A stretch of 64,000 bases of DNA from Alphaproteobacteria bacterium (GCA_019749935.1 JAIEPD010000001.1:56484-120483); one strand, 5' to 3'. Positions 49,356 through 59,597 are shown, counted from the stretch's first letter. Numbers and translations are program-made. Notes: generated by a model not told the origin, from the sequence alone.

Positions 49356-50678
49356 ATGCAAAATCTTTTTAATCAATTCGCAAAAGACATTTTTCAAAAG
49401 CTGCAAGTGGATGAAGTGTTATCGCTTTCTTTATCAGGCGAAAAAACTCTTTTTACGCGCCTTAATCAAGCAAAAATTAGGCAAATTAGCAATGTTGATC
49501 AGGGATCAGTTAAGTTCACTTTTCTTAAAAAGGGACGACACGTCAAATATTATGTTCCATTTGGCACGGATTCAAAAATTAACCTTGAAAAAGGTTTAAA
49601 GATTCTAGAAAGATGCCGCGAAGATGCGAAAGGGTTACCCATAGATCCCTTTTGCCCTGAAATAAAAGATTTAGGCAGCAGTGAAGAACATCACAAAGGT
49701 TCTTTTCCAAAAGATGCAGATTGGATGGATGCACTTTTGCCTATATTAAATGGACTTGATTGCGCAGGCCTTTTAACGGCAGGTTCTGTCATGCGTGGTA
49801 ATATAAACTCACTTGGACAAAGCCATTGGTATGACAGTGAAAACTTTTGCTTAGATCTTTCTTTTTACACACCTTCACAAAAGGCAGTAAAATTGATTTA
49901 TGCGGATAAAAATTGGTCACCTCAATCTTTTCAAAGCAAACTCAATTTCTCTAAAGAGCAATTGGGTAAGCTTGATTCCCCTAATAAAAATCTAGCTCCT
50001 GGAAAATACAGAACTTATTTTGCGCCCGAAGCAACTTATGGTTTTTTGAATATGTTATCGTGGAATGGAGTCAGTGCAGCTTCTTATTATCAAGGGCAAT
50101 CTGCTTTTAAATTAATAAAAGATGGGCAAACAAAACTTTCACCATTATTTACCCTTTGTGAGGATTTTACAAAAGGAGTCAGCCCAAGATTTAATAGTCT
50201 TGGCGAACTAGCGCCTATATCATTACCTGTTGTTGAAAAAGGCCAACTTAAAAATCTTTTAACAAGCACTCGCTCGGCAAAAGAATACAACGTTGAAACA
50301 AATTACGCTGATTCAGGTGAAGGGCTTAGAGCACCGTCTATTGCGACTGGATCTTTGCAAGAAGGCGAAATTCTAAAAATACTTGATACAGGTTTATTTG
50401 TAAGCAATGTGCATTACCTAAACTGGAGTGACCTTAATAAAGGCCGCATAACTGGCATGACACGTTATGCTTGTTTTTGGGTGGAAAATGGAAAAATCAT
50501 TTCACCAATCAAAGATATGCGGTTTGATGAGACACTTTATCATTTTTGGGGAGAAGGGCTTTTAAATTTAACAGATAAATCTTATTTAATTCCGGAAACA
50601 GACACTTACGATGCGCGTTCAGTTGGTGGATCTTTAGCTCCAGGAATGCTTGTGCAAGATTTTTCTTATACTCTTTGA
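49356..50678 (+). CDS. TldE/PmbA-like partner protein
   Basis: Follows the TldD-like gene by 3 bp; LSWNGVSAASYYQGQSAF; C-terminal PmbA-like domain. Confidence 0.85.
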   Translation: MQNLFNQFAKDIFQKLQVDEVLSLSLSGEKTLFTRLNQAKIRQISNVDQGSVKFTFLKKGRHVKYYVPFGTDSKINLEKGLKILERCREDAKGLPIDPFCPEIKDLGSSEEHHKGSFPKDADWMDALLPILNGLDCAGLLTAGSVMRGNINSLGQSHWYDSENFCLDLSFYTPSQKAVKLIYADKNWSPQSFQSKLNFSKEQLGKLDSPNKNLAPGKYRTYFAPEATYGFLNMLSWNGVSAASYYQGQSAFKLIKDGQTKLSPLFTLCEDFTKGVSPRFNSLGELAPISLPVVEKGQLKNLLTSTRSAKEYNVETNYADSGEGLRAPSIATGSLQEGEILKILDTGLFVSNVHYLNWSDLNKGRITGMTRYACFWVENGKIISPIKDMRFDETLYHFWGEGLLNLTDKSYLIPETDTYDARSVGGSLAPGMLVQDFSYTL

Positions 50679-50688
50679 GAAATTATAT

Positions 50689-51645
50689 ATGAAAATACTT
50701 TTTATAACCTGCAGTCGCATTGGTGATGCCGTTTTAACAACGGGAATTTTAAGTGAAATACATAAACGTTACCCTTTTGCAAAAGTAACAGTTGCAGTCG
50801 ATCCTTTGCCAGCTTCGTTATTTGAAGATTATCCCTTACTTAATGATCTAGTTATTTTCCCCAAACAACGTCACAGCAAACACTGGTTAACCTTATGGAG
50901 AAAGGTTGTAGAACAAAGGTGGGATTGGGTTATTGATCTTAGAGGATCCGCAATATCTTATCTATTATGGACAAAAAAGCGTGTGGTTTGGAAAAGCAAA
51001 CCAGGTGATCCTCGTCACAAAGTTGAACAAATTTCAGCGTTGATGCATGAACAAGCCCTTTCTCCTGAGCTTTGGTTTACAGAAAAACGATTCAATAAAA
51101 CAAAAGCTTTTTTTGAAAATCATGCCTGTATTGCAGTAGCACCAGCTGCAAATTGGGTTGGAAAACAATGGCCAATCTCTTCGTTTACTGAATTACTTAA
51201 ACGTTTTTCTCAAAAATATCCGGCCACAAAAATCGCTATTTTTGCAGCGCCTCATGAAAAATACATGGTAGAGCCTTTGATTGATTCCTTACCAAAAGAG
51301 CAAGTCTTATCGTTTTTCGATAAAAATTTAAGTTTGATAGAAACAGCAGCCTGTATAAAACAATGTAAAGTTTTTATTGGAAATGATTCAGGATTAATGC
51401 ATATAGCCGCTGCTGCAAAGGTTCCAACCATTGGACTTTTTGGCCCGTCTAGGGAGCAAAATTATAGACCCTGGCAAGATTATGACGAAACACGTAACAT
51501 CGTCGTTCGCATTCCTATGACCTATGATGAGCTAAAAGAAACACCTGGATTTTCTCATAAATCCCAAGATTGTTACATGACGTCTTTAACTGTTGATACA
51601 GTATGGCAAGTTTTAGAGAGTCATTGGGAGACTTATAAAGGATAA
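50689..51645 (+). CDS. Glycosyltransferase family 9 (heptosyltransferase-like); track start 50650
   Basis: MKILFITCSRIGDAVLTTGILSEIHKRYP; VAPAANWVGKQWP; FIGNDSGLMHIAAAAKVPTIGLFGPS. Confidence 0.92.
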   Translation: MKILFITCSRIGDAVLTTGILSEIHKRYPFAKVTVAVDPLPASLFEDYPLLNDLVIFPKQRHSKHWLTLWRKVVEQRWDWVIDLRGSAISYLLWTKKRVVWKSKPGDPRHKVEQISALMHEQALSPELWFTEKRFNKTKAFFENHACIAVAPAANWVGKQWPISSFTELLKRFSQKYPATKIAIFAAPHEKYMVEPLIDSLPKEQVLSFFDKNLSLIETAACIKQCKVFIGNDSGLMHIAAAAKVPTIGLFGPSREQNYRPWQDYDETRNIVVRIPMTYDELKETPGFSHKSQDCYMTSLTVDTVWQVLESHWETYKG

Positions 51646-51646
51646 A

Positions 51647-52177
51647 TCATCTCTTTTTATACTCAAAAAACGTATAGGAAAGAGTAATCGTCTTAACATC
51701 TTTCAGATTGGGATCTTTATCAAAATCAGGATTTAAGAAAAATAAAACGGGCATTTCCATACCTTGCTTAGGCTTTAAAAGCTGTTGTTCAAAACAAAAA
51801 CATTGAACCTTGTTAAAATAAATAGCCGCTTTGTCAGGAGACACGTTGTAGGTTGCCATACCTATTATTGGGCGATCGCTTTTGTTTTCAGCAAAATAGT
51901 AGGCTAATTTATTTTCGCCTATCTTCATTTTTATTTCATTTTGAAGGGGCCTAAACTGCCAAGGTAGGTCTCTATGCGTATTGGCCACAAATTGTACAGT
52001 GATTTCCCTTCCTTCAGTAATTTGATTGGATATCGAAAGTGCCTTTTGGGGCGTTCCACCAAACCCAGTTTTTTGGCAAATCAAGCGATAAAGGGGCACT
52101 GAGGCATACGCTAAACCCAGCATGCCAATAACCATAGCAACGAGAATGATCGAAAGATTTTTATCCTTTTCAACCAC
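51647..52177 (-). CDS. ctaG: Cytochrome c oxidase assembly protein CtaG (Cox11), GTG start
   Basis: MLGLAYASVPLYRLICQKTGFGGTPQ; KVQCFCFEQQLLKPKQGMEMPVLFFLNPDF. Confidence 0.96.
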   Translation of the reverse strand: MVEKDKNLSIILVAMVIGMLGLAYASVPLYRLICQKTGFGGTPQKALSISNQITEGREITVQFVANTHRDLPWQFRPLQNEIKMKIGENKLAYYFAENKSDRPIIGMATYNVSPDKAAIYFNKVQCFCFEQQLLKPKQGMEMPVLFFLNPDFDKDPNLKDVKTITLSYTFFEYKKR

Positions 52178-52184
52178 TGTGCTT

Positions 52185-52295
52185 TTATTTACCGCCGACT
52201 TTTACAAAGGCTATAGCATAGAATAATATGCAAAGAGCAGTAAGAATCCCAAGAAGGGCAAGATTTCGTTGTCTTAAATTATTATTTTGCTTCAT
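52185..52295 (-). CDS. 36-aa single-TM protein, CoxF-like (absent from the supplied ORF track)
   Basis: Minus-strand ATG 52295 to TAA 52185: MKQNNNLRQRNLALLGILTALCILFYAIAFVKVGGK; immediately upstream of ctaG; overlaps the 3' end of the AI-2E gene. Confidence 0.78.
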   Translation of the reverse strand: MKQNNNLRQRNLALLGILTALCILFYAIAFVKVGGK

Positions 52296-53382
52296 GAGTT
52301 ATCATCTTCTCAGAGGATGTATTGTGATTAAACAAAAGCCTCGTTAAAATTCCAACAATAGCTGCTATGGGTAGGGCGAATAAAATTCCAACAAAACCAA
52401 ACCAATTTCCACCTGCTAATAAAGCAAAAAGAATCCAGACCGGATGAAGTCCTATTTTACCGCCAATAAACCTGGGGGTTAAAAAATTAGCCTCTATAAG
52501 GGGAATAATCACAAATATGGAGGCCACTGTTAAAATTGACGCCCAATCTGAAAACTGGTTAAAAGCGATACTGAGACTCACTAAACAACCAACAAGCATT
52601 CCAATGAAAGGAATAAAAGAAAAGAAACCTGTCAATATGCCCACAAACACAGACTGATTCAAACCCACAAACGAAAGGGCTGCCGCATAAAGAAATATTA
52701 ATATAAGGCACACAATGCTCTGCCCTTTTGCATAATCTGACAACATTACATCAATCATTTTTGTTGTATGACGGATAGAAGGGGCATAAGTTTTGGGCAA
52801 TAATCCATCAATGAATTTTGTAAGATTAGACCAGTCTTTAAGCAAATAAAACGTAATAACGGGTGTTAGTACAATAAGGGATAAGAGATTTGCCAAAACC
52901 ATACCATTGCTTAATAAATTGATTAAAGCCTGAAGACTCCATTGTAAAATATCACCTGTGTAACGACTAAGCTCATGACTCAAAGAAGGAGCTTCAACAG
53001 TTGTTCCTAGTTTCTCGGAAATGCTATTTAAAAACGGGTGAAGGGAGTGGAAAACTCTTTGAGCAAAAGTAGGAATACTTTGAGCTAATATAACTAGCTC
53101 TTTTTGCAAATAGGGGAGGGCAACAACAACAATAAGTCCAATAATAACCAAAAGAGTTAGGATAACAAAGGCTGAGGCTAAAGTTCGACTAATTTTATAT
53201 TTTTCTAATTTTTGTACAGGGCGATTTAGAACATAAGCTCCTATGAAACCAGCAACAAAGGGAGCCAATATGCCGCTAATACTTTGGACAAGATAAACGA
53301 TAATAGCGCCAGTGGTTGCCCATATCACCAAATAGCGGAAGAAATTCTCATTTTTGAGTACTTTTGTAAAAGAGCTTTGCAT
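52282..53382 (-). CDS. AI-2E family transporter / PerM-like permease
   Basis: LAPFVAGFIGAYVLNRPVQKLEK; FVGLNQSVFVGILTGFFSFIPFIGMLVGCLVS; LTPRFIGGKIGLHPVWILFALLAGG. Confidence 0.94.
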   Translation of the reverse strand: MQSSFTKVLKNENFFRYLVIWATTGAIIVYLVQSISGILAPFVAGFIGAYVLNRPVQKLEKYKISRTLASAFVILTLLVIIGLIVVVALPYLQKELVILAQSIPTFAQRVFHSLHPFLNSISEKLGTTVEAPSLSHELSRYTGDILQWSLQALINLLSNGMVLANLLSLIVLTPVITFYLLKDWSNLTKFIDGLLPKTYAPSIRHTTKMIDVMLSDYAKGQSIVCLILIFLYAAALSFVGLNQSVFVGILTGFFSFIPFIGMLVGCLVSLSIAFNQFSDWASILTVASIFVIIPLIEANFLTPRFIGGKIGLHPVWILFALLAGGNWFGFVGILFALPIAAIVGILTRLLFNHNTSSEKMITHEAK

Positions 53383-53890
53383 ATGAAAATCCTGACATGA
53401 CTGTTGTAGTCAGAGTGCCATAAATTAAAGCAACAAGGAAGCCCCCAACAATTGGGGCACAAATATAGGGGATTAATAGACCCAGGCTTAAAAGAATTTG
53501 AAAAAAAGTATTAACTTTACTAATTAAAAGGGGCTCAATCTGAAGAGGTAGCTTATATTTCCACACACAAAGAGAGCCCAGAATGATAAAAACATCTCTG
53601 CCAATCATTGTAAATGCCAACCACCAAGGCAAACGTTGTATTAGAAAAAGTGCACTAAAAACACTTATGAGTAAGATTTTGTCAGCGATAGGATCCAAAA
53701 GGCGTCCAAACTCGGAGGTTGAATTGCAAAGTCTTGCAAAATAACCATCAACCCAATCGGTAAGGCCTGCAATGAATAACAAGATAAATGCGGTCGAAAG
53801 ATTGTACTTTAGAATTTGGTAAACAATAACAGGCGTAAGGACTAAGCGAACGCCTGTTATCAAATTAGGAAGGGTTAAAACTTTATCCAA
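53348..53890 (-). CDS. pgsA: CDP-diacylglycerol-glycerol-3-phosphate 3-phosphatidyltransferase
   Basis: [27 protein letters not shown] motif [27 protein letters not shown]. Confidence 0.94.
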   Translation of the reverse strand: MDKVLTLPNLITGVRLVLTPVIVYQILKYNLSTAFILLFIAGLTDWVDGYFARLCNSTSEFGRLLDPIADKILLISVFSALFLIQRLPWWLAFTMIGRDVFIILGSLCVWKYKLPLQIEPLLISKVNTFFQILLSLGLLIPYICAPIVGGFLVALIYGTLTTTVMSGFSYAKLFYKSTQK

Positions 53891-54305
53891 CGATTTCTAT
53901 TTGGCTGAAAAAGAAAGCAATTTCAGTTGCAGCATTTTCTTCAGAGTCAGACCCATGTACTGAATTCGCTTCTATAGATTCAGCAAACTCTTTACGAATC
54001 GTGCCTTCTGCAGCGTTTGCAGGGTTTGTAGCGCCCATAACATCACGATATTTAGCAACTGCGTTTTCACCTTCAAGAACTTGAACAACCACAGGGCCAG
54101 ATATCATATATTCACACAAGTCATTAAAAAATGAGCGTTCTGCGTGAACAGCATAAAATTTTTGTGCTTGCTCTTTGGATAACCATAAACGCTTTTGAGC
54201 AATAATTCGAAGGTTTGCATCTTCAATTTTTGCGTTAATTTTTCCTGTTAGATTACGTCTTGTTGCATCTGGTTTAAGAATTGAAAGCGTGTGTTGTAAG
54301 GTCAT
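53883..54305 (-). CDS. ndk: Nucleoside diphosphate kinase (start 54305)
   Basis: [87 protein letters not shown]. Confidence 0.97.
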   Translation of the reverse strand: MTLQHTLSILKPDATRRNLTGKINAKIEDANLRIIAQKRLWLSKEQAQKFYAVHAERSFFNDLCEYMISGPVVVQVLEGENAVAKYRDVMGATNPANAAEGTIRKEFAESIEANSVHGSDSEENAATEIAFFFSQIEIVG

Positions 54306-54607
54306 AGTATTTCCCAAAATTTCGATTTTTATTGTTATTAGGAAAGTAAGGTAGAATAGGGGAAATTGCAAGAGGGATGGGGGCAAGTTGATGTTAAATC
54401 ATGAACAAAGGTGGCAATTTTTACGAGATTTTTATCTGTATTTTACAGTTTCTTTTCATCAAAAAACGAATTACATTGACTAAATAAAATTTTTCCATCC
54501 TTATCAACTCATATTAGAAATAAAAAAAATAATTCACCTGTTAAATCATGTTAATTTTATCAAGTATCTACGATAAGTGGGAATTGTTGTTTTTTCCTGG
54601 GTGACTT

Positions 54608-55237
54608 ATGTTTACATCATTTTTAACTTTAGCTTTTCTTTTTTTATGGATATCTCCTGGTGTTTTTGCAATGGAGGGGGCAGAATTTTTAACAGGAAAA
54701 GTAGTAGGTCTTTCTGGTGGAATGACAGGCCTTCCTCCTCCTATTAAAATCCCAAGGGATGTAAGTAGTGATACGGGAATACCAATAGCAGTAGTCGTAT
54801 CAATGGGTAGCCCGGTAGTACGTGCAAGTTCAATTACAGCCGCTCTCACAGACAGTCAGCCTTGGGTAGACTCACAAGGAGAGGAGCTGGTTGTTATGTC
54901 GCATGCTGATGAAGAAAAACGGAGTACGCCTTGTTACGGTATACGTATGACTGTTTGCGATGATTTAATAGTAAGATCGCTGTTTGAGAGAGTTTTGGAC
55001 GTCACACAGCAAGCAGTTCTTAAGAATATGGCTGATAGAGGAATTTGTACTGCAAGATTGGCAATTAGAATATTGCACAAACCTGAAATGAATTTCGATA
55101 TGACCGAAGACGAAGTATCAAAAAGCTTTAATGAGGCTTTTTCCGTTTTTTCATCATATCAAACTACCAACTTATCTGTATATCAATACTGGATATTACA
55201 ACTGTCAAACCATGGGTTTTTAAGTGCTGAAAAGTAA
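54608..55237 (+). CDS. Exported hypothetical protein, overlapping the downstream giant ORF
   Basis: Signal peptide MFTSFLTLAFLFLWISPGVFAME; no recognised domain; 14-nt overlap with the 55224 start. Confidence 0.65.
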   Translation: MFTSFLTLAFLFLWISPGVFAMEGAEFLTGKVVGLSGGMTGLPPPIKIPRDVSSDTGIPIAVVVSMGSPVVRASSITAALTDSQPWVDSQGEELVVMSHADEEKRSTPCYGIRMTVCDDLIVRSLFERVLDVTQQAVLKNMADRGICTARLAIRILHKPEMNFDMTEDEVSKSFNEAFSVFSSYQTTNLSVYQYWILQLSNHGFLSAEK

Positions 55238-58200
55238 GATTTTATTTTTCATTTGCTTTTTTTTTAATATTTCGGTTTGCTACTCTTCAACTGTATTAAG
55301 TTTGGATGATGTTCCTCTTGAATCACTTTTACAGCACATAAAGTCTTTGCTTACATTAGATATACCCGAAAGCTCTGAAACAGATGAGGCTTGCTCATCA
55401 AAAACCCCTGCGGTAACGCTTTGTGAAGTTGATGTAGCAAGAGCTCAGGATATTTCTAAAGCTATTAATGAAGTGGAATCTTTGTATAAATCTGGAAAAT
55501 ACGGAAATTTAAAATCATTATCGGCCCTAGAATTAAAAGCCCAAGAATCTATATATGCCTTTTCCATGATCATGAAATATTACTCATACCAAGAAAAATT
55601 AAAACGTCTTCCACCTTTTTCGTCTCCTGAATTACAATCGTGTATATCTACTTTTATCTCTTTCCTTGGAGATAATGTAATGGCTTTATCTGAGTTTAAA
55701 GAAATTGAAAATCCTTTTATAAATATTTCTTTAGCACTTTTTCATCAAATTCGCGGGGATTATAAGCTAGCACAACAATTTGCTCAAGCAGCCGCCAATC
55801 AAAATTGTACTGAAGGATACAATATTATTGGTAATTTTTATAAAAAAATAGATGTACCTCAGTCTGTCAGAGCATATTTAAAAGCTGCCCAATATGGTAA
55901 TTCAAAAGGAATTTACAAACTAGCTAAGCTTTATTCCTCAAGTGATGGAAATGTCTCAAAAGCTCTATACAAACACGCAGCGGCGTTAGGAAATGCCAAG
56001 TCTTACTTTGCGCTTGGTAGGCTTTATGAGAAACAACACCAAAGAAGCCAATCTATTGGTTATATGTCAACTTTAATCGGAATAGATCCCTATTTATATA
56101 TTCATCTGGAACAAAAAGAAGGCCTATGGAACACAGCATTTTATGTAGCAGAGAAGCTGCTGGATAAAAAACCTAGATTTTTCCCGTCTTTTTTAAAGGG
56201 TATTTATGAGCATAAACCTTCAAAAAGAAAGAAGATTGCCCATATATTTGGTATCGGCCATGCCTTTGGAAAATATGGGTTTCTTCTGTCTCGTAAAGAT
56301 GCCTATCACTGGTTAGATGTATCTTTTACTGAATATGGAAATCTGCAAGATGGCTATCTACTTTGTTGTATGATTGCTGCAGATTCACAACATAACGAGT
56401 TTAACGACAGGGCTATTACGATATGTCGACACTTACTTGATTCTCCCGAGTTTTTAAAAAAATATGGCACACTTCTCCCAATTTTATTGGCTAGATTATT
56501 AGTTGCAAAAACAGAAAATCAGGAGAACCCAAGGCCTCTTGAAGAGGCATCATATTGGCTTTTAAAAGCTCTTAATGAATTTGAAAGAGATTCTTCCGAT
56601 CGAAGAAGAATTGTTTGGCAGATACCTAAAACTCATATTCGAGGAAGATTTTCTGATGTAGAGAGTGCACATTTGGATGTAATTGATGGAGCCTCAAGTC
56701 ACCTTACAAGACAGCAAGCATCCTATGCTTTAGGTTTTCATCATTTATCAGGAGGATTTGAGGGTCTATTAAGTTTAGCAAAAGCGCGACAATATTTTTT
56801 TAGAGCAGGGAATTTTTTACCAGCTACTACCTATTTTTATGTAAGCGTGATTGGTCATCATCTTTCCCTTCAAAATCTTATGCATTCCCCAGATTACACT
56901 ACGGAAGATATAAGAAGGATAAAAGCAATAGAAACATACCGTGTGGTTGCCGGTTTATTAGACAGGTACACAGATTTAGGAGAGAGTGAAAGAAATTTAC
57001 TGAAAAGGAAAGTGAGAGAACTTTCTAAAACAAACCTTGCCGAAGCAGTTTATGCCTTGGCCCTTTGGTTTAATCAGGGAATGCATGGACTAACTCCTTC
57101 GATAGAACATGAAATTTATTGGCTAAAATATGCAGCTTCAAACGGCGATGAAATTGCTAAAGGAGTTTTAAACTCAAGATACCCACTTGTTCTGCCTTTA
57201 ACAGAAGCAAAAGAAGTGGCTTTACATTATGCACGCACTCATAGCGAAGATAATCCTGATTTTTCGTTTTTAGGAGGCGGCTGGGCAGGCGTTATGGCGG
57301 CTATTTCTTTGGCAAAAGCTCGTGCAGACAAAAAATTGCCGACAGGGCAAATTAGAGTAATTGATAAAAATCTGTATCTTTTTTTAGAAGCTTCAGGACT
57401 CATTTCAAGAGAACACCTAGGAGGGGAGTATCCAAAAGAAGAAGATCACATGACTGGAAAGCAATGCTTATATTCCACTGCAATTCGTAGACAGATGTAT
57501 GGAACAAAAAGAATGCTAACGGATATAATGAGAAATGTGTTTTTACTTGCAAGAGGCAGCCAAGAACTAGGAAGTGGGGATGCTGCCTTAAGTAAAGAAG
57601 AACTATTTGCACATCAAGCTTTTTTAGAAGCCCACTATAAAGAATATTTAAAAGAATTTGAAGCATTGGGTCTAAAAGGGGAGGGACAGCTATTTGGATC
57701 TACTCCATTTTTTGAAGAATTAAGTGACGCTGATCTTGAAAGATTCGGTTTAAGCCCACATTTTGTGGCGGGAGTAAGTACTGCTGAGCGGGGTTTTAAT
57801 CCAATAGCTGTCGGCACCATACTAGAGCACCTGCTGCGTCAATATAATATTGAGGTTATAACAGGTTATGAAGTCACAAATATCAAAGCCTTGCCAAGAG
57901 GTGGTTTTCAAATAGAAGGCAGAGGTCAAAAGCCTATCTATTCAAAGTATGTCGTGAACGCAATGGGAAATCATAACCTAAGGTTACGATGGCTTTTGAA
58001 AAATTCTTTGCCGAGTACAGCATTAACGGTGCCTGGTTTTCCAGTTGTTTCGTCACCCAAAAGAGTTTTTCTAAGGTGTTTGGCTTTAGTTGACATAAGC
58101 AACTGTACTTTGCCAGAGGATCGAAGTTTCTTTGGCCTTTTGGGTGAGAGCGGAGGCATGCTCTCTTGCTTCAATGATTGGATTGCAAGTCTTTTTGTTC

Positions 58201-59597
58201 CAAAAGAGGGACTTTCATATCATGGAGAATATAGCTTAGATGAAAGCGCTGTAAATATGTTGCCAAGGGCAGCAAGAGATAGATTAGCGCAGTTAGAACG
58301 TGATAAAATGGACATTGCAGCAAGGATCCTTGTAGATATACAAACAAAATATCCATTTCTTAAAAATGCAAAACCCAAAGGGCTTTCTATACAAACCACA
58401 GTTTCAGATAATGATGAAATTTTTAAGCGCAATCACAGCAATGCCAGATGGTTAGAAGGAGCAGAAGGTTGCTTAGAAAGCTACTTAACGAAAGGGAGTT
58501 TTGGCCCATTCCAAGCTCTTCAGTCCTTGGCTCGTTTTGTGATTGATAGACCAGGTGGCCTTGAGTCACATTTTGGTGATGAAGAAATGAGATTTTTAAA
58601 GAGCCTAATCCATCCAGATATGTTCCAAGAGGGTACGGTGGAAAAGGTTATTTTGCCAGATTCATTTAAAATTATAACAGATGACAGTTTTATGGCTGAT
58701 GCCGAATTCCATGCTGCTATGAGGCGTTACGCTTTTGTGCGTGGATTTGATTTTGCAATATTTGAAAAAACTCGTGAAGCTGCTGCTGTTGGAGCAGACC
58801 CCATAGAACAACTTCGGCTAATGGGTGAGGAGGAGAGAATGGAAAGCCTTGATCTTGGATCTCATATCTTGAACGAAAGTATGGCTTCAACTCTTTTCCC
58901 TCTTCTGGAGAGAGGAGATATTGCCCTTAGTAATGTTAAATTAGGTCCTTTAGACGAAGATATAAATGATGATGCAGAGGATAGATTAGGGGAAGAGATC
59001 TTGGTTAGGCTATTAAGGAATGATCATTTAAGGAATCTAACATTAAAAGGGTGGAACTTAACATTTCCACCAAGATACAATCCACTTGCAGCGTTTTTAC
59101 CTAGGTTACAAGAGCTTCATTTAAATGGGGTCACATTAACAGTTAAAAGCGTACAAGCCATTTTTGAGAACTCCTCTCATTCTTTGAGTGCTCTTAAGCG
59201 ACTTTCTATTATTAGCTCTAATCCTAAAAGATCTGTCTTACAAAAACTAATATTAGGTTTACAAAATTGTAGATCTCTTGAATTTCTTGATTTAAGTCGA
59301 AACGAAATCGGAAAGGAATCCCCTGATGAAACAAGTCGAGATTTGGGGTATCTTATTAAAGAAGTGCATTCTTTGAGATCCTTACTTCTTCATAACAATA
59401 GGCTTTTTGAAGGGATAAACTTAGCCCCATTTAATCCCACTTCATTGCCTCTTGATCTTGAAGCCAACCCATTTTTATTAGCAATCACAGAGCATTCCCG
59501 CCTTAAAAATGTTTCTGTAACGGATAACGGGCCAGTTTCAATGCTTGTCCAAGATCGCCTTGATTCTTATTTCCTGAAAAAAGAGTTTCTTCACTAG
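55224..59597 (+). CDS. Exported multidomain protein: Sel1-like repeats + FAD/NAD-binding (DAO-like) oxidoreductase + C-terminal leucine-rich repeats
   Basis: GTG start; signal peptide MLKSKILFFICFFFNISVCYSS; Sel1-like units (AAQYGNSKGIYKLAKLYSSSDGNVSKALYKHAAALGNAKSYFALGRLYE); GxGxxG FLGGGWAGVMAAISLAKA (G at 57273) with acidic end IRVIDKN, FNPIAVGTILEHLLRQYNIEVITGYEVTNI, KYVVNAMGNH; LRRs (LPRLQELHLNGVTLT...SLEFLDLSRNEIG...SLRSLLLHNNRLF). Confidence 0.82.
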   Translation: MLKSKILFFICFFFNISVCYSSTVLSLDDVPLESLLQHIKSLLTLDIPESSETDEACSSKTPAVTLCEVDVARAQDISKAINEVESLYKSGKYGNLKSLSALELKAQESIYAFSMIMKYYSYQEKLKRLPPFSSPELQSCISTFISFLGDNVMALSEFKEIENPFINISLALFHQIRGDYKLAQQFAQAAANQNCTEGYNIIGNFYKKIDVPQSVRAYLKAAQYGNSKGIYKLAKLYSSSDGNVSKALYKHAAALGNAKSYFALGRLYEKQHQRSQSIGYMSTLIGIDPYLYIHLEQKEGLWNTAFYVAEKLLDKKPRFFPSFLKGIYEHKPSKRKKIAHIFGIGHAFGKYGFLLSRKDAYHWLDVSFTEYGNLQDGYLLCCMIAADSQHNEFNDRAITICRHLLDSPEFLKKYGTLLPILLARLLVAKTENQENPRPLEEASYWLLKALNEFERDSSDRRRIVWQIPKTHIRGRFSDVESAHLDVIDGASSHLTRQQASYALGFHHLSGGFEGLLSLAKARQYFFRAGNFLPATTYFYVSVIGHHLSLQNLMHSPDYTTEDIRRIKAIETYRVVAGLLDRYTDLGESERNLLKRKVRELSKTNLAEAVYALALWFNQGMHGLTPSIEHEIYWLKYAASNGDEIAKGVLNSRYPLVLPLTEAKEVALHYARTHSEDNPDFSFLGGGWAGVMAAISLAKARADKKLPTGQIRVIDKNLYLFLEASGLISREHLGGEYPKEEDHMTGKQCLYSTAIRRQMYGTKRMLTDIMRNVFLLARGSQELGSGDAALSKEELFAHQAFLEAHYKEYLKEFEALGLKGEGQLFGSTPFFEELSDADLERFGLSPHFVAGVSTAERGFNPIAVGTILEHLLRQYNIEVITGYEVTNIKALPRGGFQIEGRGQKPIYSKYVVNAMGNHNLRLRWLLKNSLPSTALTVPGFPVVSSPKRVFLRCLALVDISNCTLPEDRSFFGLLGESGGMLSCFNDWIASLFVPKEGLSYHGEYSLDESAVNMLPRAARDRLAQLERDKMDIAARILVDIQTKYPFLKNAKPKGLSIQTTVSDNDEIFKRNHSNARWLEGAEGCLESYLTKGSFGPFQALQSLARFVIDRPGGLESHFGDEEMRFLKSLIHPDMFQEGTVEKVILPDSFKIITDDSFMADAEFHAAMRRYAFVRGFDFAIFEKTREAAAVGADPIEQLRLMGEEERMESLDLGSHILNESMASTLFPLLERGDIALSNVKLGPLDEDINDDAEDRLGEEILVRLLRNDHLRNLTLKGWNLTFPPRYNPLAAFLPRLQELHLNGVTLTVKSVQAIFENSSHSLSALKRLSIISSNPKRSVLQKLILGLQNCRSLEFLDLSRNEIGKESPDETSRDLGYLIKEVHSLRSLLLHNNRLFEGINLAPFNPTSLPLDLEANPFLLAITEHSRLKNVSVTDNGPVSMLVQDRLDSYFLKKEFLH

